This document shows positions 62,190-64,000 of a stretch of DNA of 64,000 nucleotides, in pieces. The DNA is from an uncultured Bacteroidales bacterium (lineage in GTDB: Bacteria > Bacteroidota > Bacteroidia > Bacteroidales > Paludibacteraceae), in contig CADCBP010000006.1 of assembly GCA_902799705.1 (NCBI GenBank), positions 1 to 64,000 of the forward strand. The letters are read 5' to 3'. Under the pieces are notes generated by a model that saw only the letters and a program-made list of their open reading frames with translations, searched no databases and was not told the origin of the DNA. A program made the position numbers and the translations under genes. Within the stretch, counting starts at the first letter, position 1. Each line of letters starts with the position of its first letter.

Positions 62190-62804
62190 ATGAAAAAGAT
62201 ATTTTTAATTAGTTTGTGCGCAATTGCACTTTCAAGTTGTACTATCTATCAGTACTCCAGCCGTAACGCGGCTATTAACCGTCAGAATTTCCAAGCGACT
62301 CCGACGATTGTGGATGTAAAAGCCGATTTCACCAAACGTGTCAACACAACTTCCAACTGGCACAGAACTGCTGAGCAAGCCATGGAAGAGTGCAAATATC
62401 TTGCTATCACCACCAATAATATTGATATTGTTGTGGATCCGATTTATCAGGTTCAAGTACGTCCTCATAAAATCCGCAAAAGATATAAAGCGGTTCTGAC
62501 TGGTTTTGCAGGTTTCTATACTAACTCCCGCACACCGATGGAGGATATGAACCTTATTAAGAACTTCACTCGCGAAGAAATTGAGAACTATCTGTTGCTG
62601 CATCAATCGGAGATGATTCTGCCGTATCTGTATCAACCTCAACAACCAACGGGCGATGTAATCAATGTGCATTCGGATCACTCGAAGTGTGGCCATAAAT
62701 GCGAGAAAAAAGAGTCTGTCACTCCTGTAATCGAACAATCGGCACCGGCACAGGCTCCGGCAAAAGAAGCCACCTCGTTCAATAAGAATAAGAAGAAAAA
62801 ATAA
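62190..62804 (+). CDS. Lipoprotein, paralogue of the preceding gene
   Basis: 204 residues. Lipobox LSSC (Cys ~17). Shares NIDIVVDPIYQVQVRP...KRYKAVLTGFAGFY and an adjoining TREEIENYLLL region with the previous protein, but ends in a short Lys-rich tail (NKNKKKK) with a His/Cys cluster (HSDHSKCGHKCEKKE) that could bind metal. It starts 12 bp after its paralogue and is probably co-transcribed; the pair looks like a tandem duplication with loss or gain of the C-terminal half. Confidence 0.75.
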   Translation: MKKIFLISLCAIALSSCTIYQYSSRNAAINRQNFQATPTIVDVKADFTKRVNTTSNWHRTAEQAMEECKYLAITTNNIDIVVDPIYQVQVRPHKIRKRYKAVLTGFAGFYTNSRTPMEDMNLIKNFTREEIENYLLLHQSEMILPYLYQPQQPTGDVINVHSDHSKCGHKCEKKESVTPVIEQSAPAQAPAKEATSFNKNKKKK

Positions 62805-62864
62805 TCTTCCTTCATAAAAAAGGTACTATCGTATCGTTTTTAGCGAAAAAAAGTGGCACACGTT

Positions 62865-62896
62865 CTTGCGTATGTCATTTTTTTTTCATACCTTTG
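62865..62896 (+). promoter_or_regulatory. Promoter for lysS
   Basis: CTTG at 62865-62868, 20-bp spacer, TACCTTTG at 62889-62896, followed by CAGCGG; leader ~55 nt. Confidence 0.82.
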
Positions 62897-62958
62897 CAGC
62901 GGATTTTATGTGCATACATAAATACATAATAAAAAGTATCTAAATTTTAAGAATCATA

Positions 62959-64000
62959 ATGGAATTAAGTGAACAAGAAATTGTACGCCGCCAGAGTTTA
63001 CAAACGATGCGCGATTTAGGCATCGACCCGTACCCTGCGGCAGAGTATGAAGTGACCGGTTTTTCCTCCGACATCAAGGCGAATTTTGTAGATCGAGCTG
63101 AAGGAGAACCGGAACCGAAAGCGGAATGGTTTACCGGAAAGAACGTGCGTATTGCCGGACGATTGATGAGTAAGCGTATCATGGGGAAGGCCTCGTTTAT
63201 CGAGTTGCAAGACTCAAAAGGACGTATCCAGGTATATGTTTCCCGCGATGATATCCAAGCGCCGGTAGCTGAAGGAGAACAACCGACTACCATAGAGCAG
63301 CAGATGTACAACGTCGTATTCAAGAAACTGCTCGACATCGGCGACTTCATCGGCATTGAAGGATTTGTTTTCCGCACACAGATGGGCGAAATCAGCGTGC
63401 ACGCAAAAAAAATGACCGTACTCGCAAAGAGTCTGCGCCCGTTGCCTATTGTGAAGTACAAAGACGGCGTAGCTTACGATGGTTTCAATGATCCAGAACA
63501 ACGCTACCGTCAGCGTTATGTGGACTTGGTCGTTAATGACGGCGTAAAGGAGACTTTCCTCAAACGTGCAACTATCTTGCGCACCATGCGTCAGGTCTTC
63601 GACGAGGCCGGATATACCGAAGTGGAGACTCCTATTCTGCAACAGATAGCTGGTGGCGCGAGTGCACGTCCGTTCATTACACACCATAACTCGCTTGACG
63701 TGGACATGTACCTGCGCATTGCGACGGAACTCTACCTCAAACGTCTGATCGTCGGTGGTTTTGAAGGGGTTTATGAGATTGGTCGTAATTTCCGTAACGA
63801 GGGCATGGACCGCAGTCACAACCCAGAATTCACCTGCATGGAACTCTACGTGCAATATAAAGACTATAATTGGATGATGGGCTTTACCGAGAAGTTACTC
63901 GAGAAGATTGCCATCTCCGTTAATGGCACAACCAAAGTGAAAGTAGGCGGCAACGAGATTGATTTCAAAGCGCCATATCGTCGTTTGCCGATTCTCGATG
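62959..64000 (+). CDS. lysS: Lysyl-tRNA synthetase, class II (3' end beyond the window)
   Basis: Start MELSEQEIVRRQSLQTMRD, 347 codons visible. OB-fold anticodon-binding domain (~57-150: VRIAGRLMSKRIMGKASFIELQD), then class II motif 1 and motif 2 (GFEGVYEIGRNFRNEGMDRSHNPEF), giving a clear LysRS. The C-terminal catalytic half is beyond base 64000. Own promoter at 62865-62896. It is separate from the lipoprotein pair. Confidence 0.95.
   Translation, partial: MELSEQEIVRRQSLQTMRDLGIDPYPAAEYEVTGFSSDIKANFVDRAEGEPEPKAEWFTGKNVRIAGRLMSKRIMGKASFIELQDSKGRIQVYVSRDDIQAPVAEGEQPTTIEQQMYNVVFKKLLDIGDFIGIEGFVFRTQMGEISVHAKKMTVLAKSLRPLPIVKYKDGVAYDGFNDPEQRYRQRYVDLVVNDGVKETFLKRATILRTMRQVFDEAGYTEVETPILQQIAGGASARPFITHHNSLDVDMYLRIATELYLKRLIVGGFEGVYEIGRNFRNEGMDRSHNPEFTCMELYVQYKDYNWMMGFTEKLLEKIAISVNGTTKVKVGGNEIDFKAPYRRLPILD

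Noticed and set aside
62805..62958. Lysine riboswitch or T-box upstream of lysS
   Set aside because: The leader after the promoter is ~55 nt with no conserved fold; T-boxes are not expected in this phylum.

Overview
The window looks like a chromosomal segment of a gut- or rumen-type Bacteroidales bacterium (Bacteroidota), perhaps Paludibacteraceae- or Porphyromonadaceae-like. Supporting evidence: nearly every promoter is the phylum-specific TTTG / TAnnTTTG type rather than TTGACA/TATAAT. Gene content also fits: type III glutamine synthetase, DapL and DapF plus meso-DAP dehydrogenase, class 3 fructose-bisphosphatase, type III pantothenate kinase, menaquinone synthesis, a GldF-like permease, and secreted proteins with type IX secretion (T9SS) sorting tails. 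Two pectate-lyase-like enzymes suggest a plant-polysaccharide diet. No rRNA, CRISPR array, transposase or prophage module was seen.

Layout. 0-9 kb: a family-unknown protein whose 3' end runs into alternating REP-like hairpins, umuC, then pheT-prfC-nucleoside transporter-gldF-phosphoesterase, then a short candidate sRNA. 9-17.6 kb (leftward): peptidase dcp, a T9SS type-B protein, serC-serA, a carboxyltransferase and a DUF2130 protein; divergent glyS follows. 19.3-26.1 kb is an AT-richer accessory block: gene debris, zinc-ribbon membrane proteins sharing one 5' module, a BspA-type leucine-rich-repeat protein, a DUF4143 ATPase, a structured RNA candidate, a lipoprotein and an HTH-like regulator whose two promoters share one direct-repeat operator. 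26.2-39.7 kb is a long leftward gene train: a small membrane protein, acyl-CoA ligase, coaX, an outer-membrane barrel, a TPR protein, lptC, fabG, rlmB, a pseudouridine synthase, pectate lyase, aminotransferase, second pectate lyase and a Ser/Thr kinase. 39.8-42.9 kb: a small basic protein, then fbp behind an 11-unit heptamer array and a leader holding five 41-bp tandem repeats. 42.9-49.8 kb: the glnN-dapF-dapL-glmS-ddh operon, joining ammonia assimilation to amino-sugar and diaminopimelate supply for peptidoglycan. 50-53 kb: a VWA protein, tRNA-Glu(CUC) and a barrel protein. 53-61 kb: leftward nitroreductase-pdxA-alaS-gtrA-dsbD-menG-dabb-hypothetical. 61-64 kb: two paralogous lipoproteins and lysS, cut by the window end.

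The main non-gene signals are (a) heptanucleotide repeat arrays at about ten sites, some filling gaps between operon genes, supplying stop codons or encoding signal-peptide cores; (b) a ~210-nt leftward RNA candidate with promoter, rod-like fold and a competing terminator; (c) the fbp leader repeats; (d) two small operator systems upstream of accessory genes. All functional statements rest on reading motifs and known families; no database or folding program was used.
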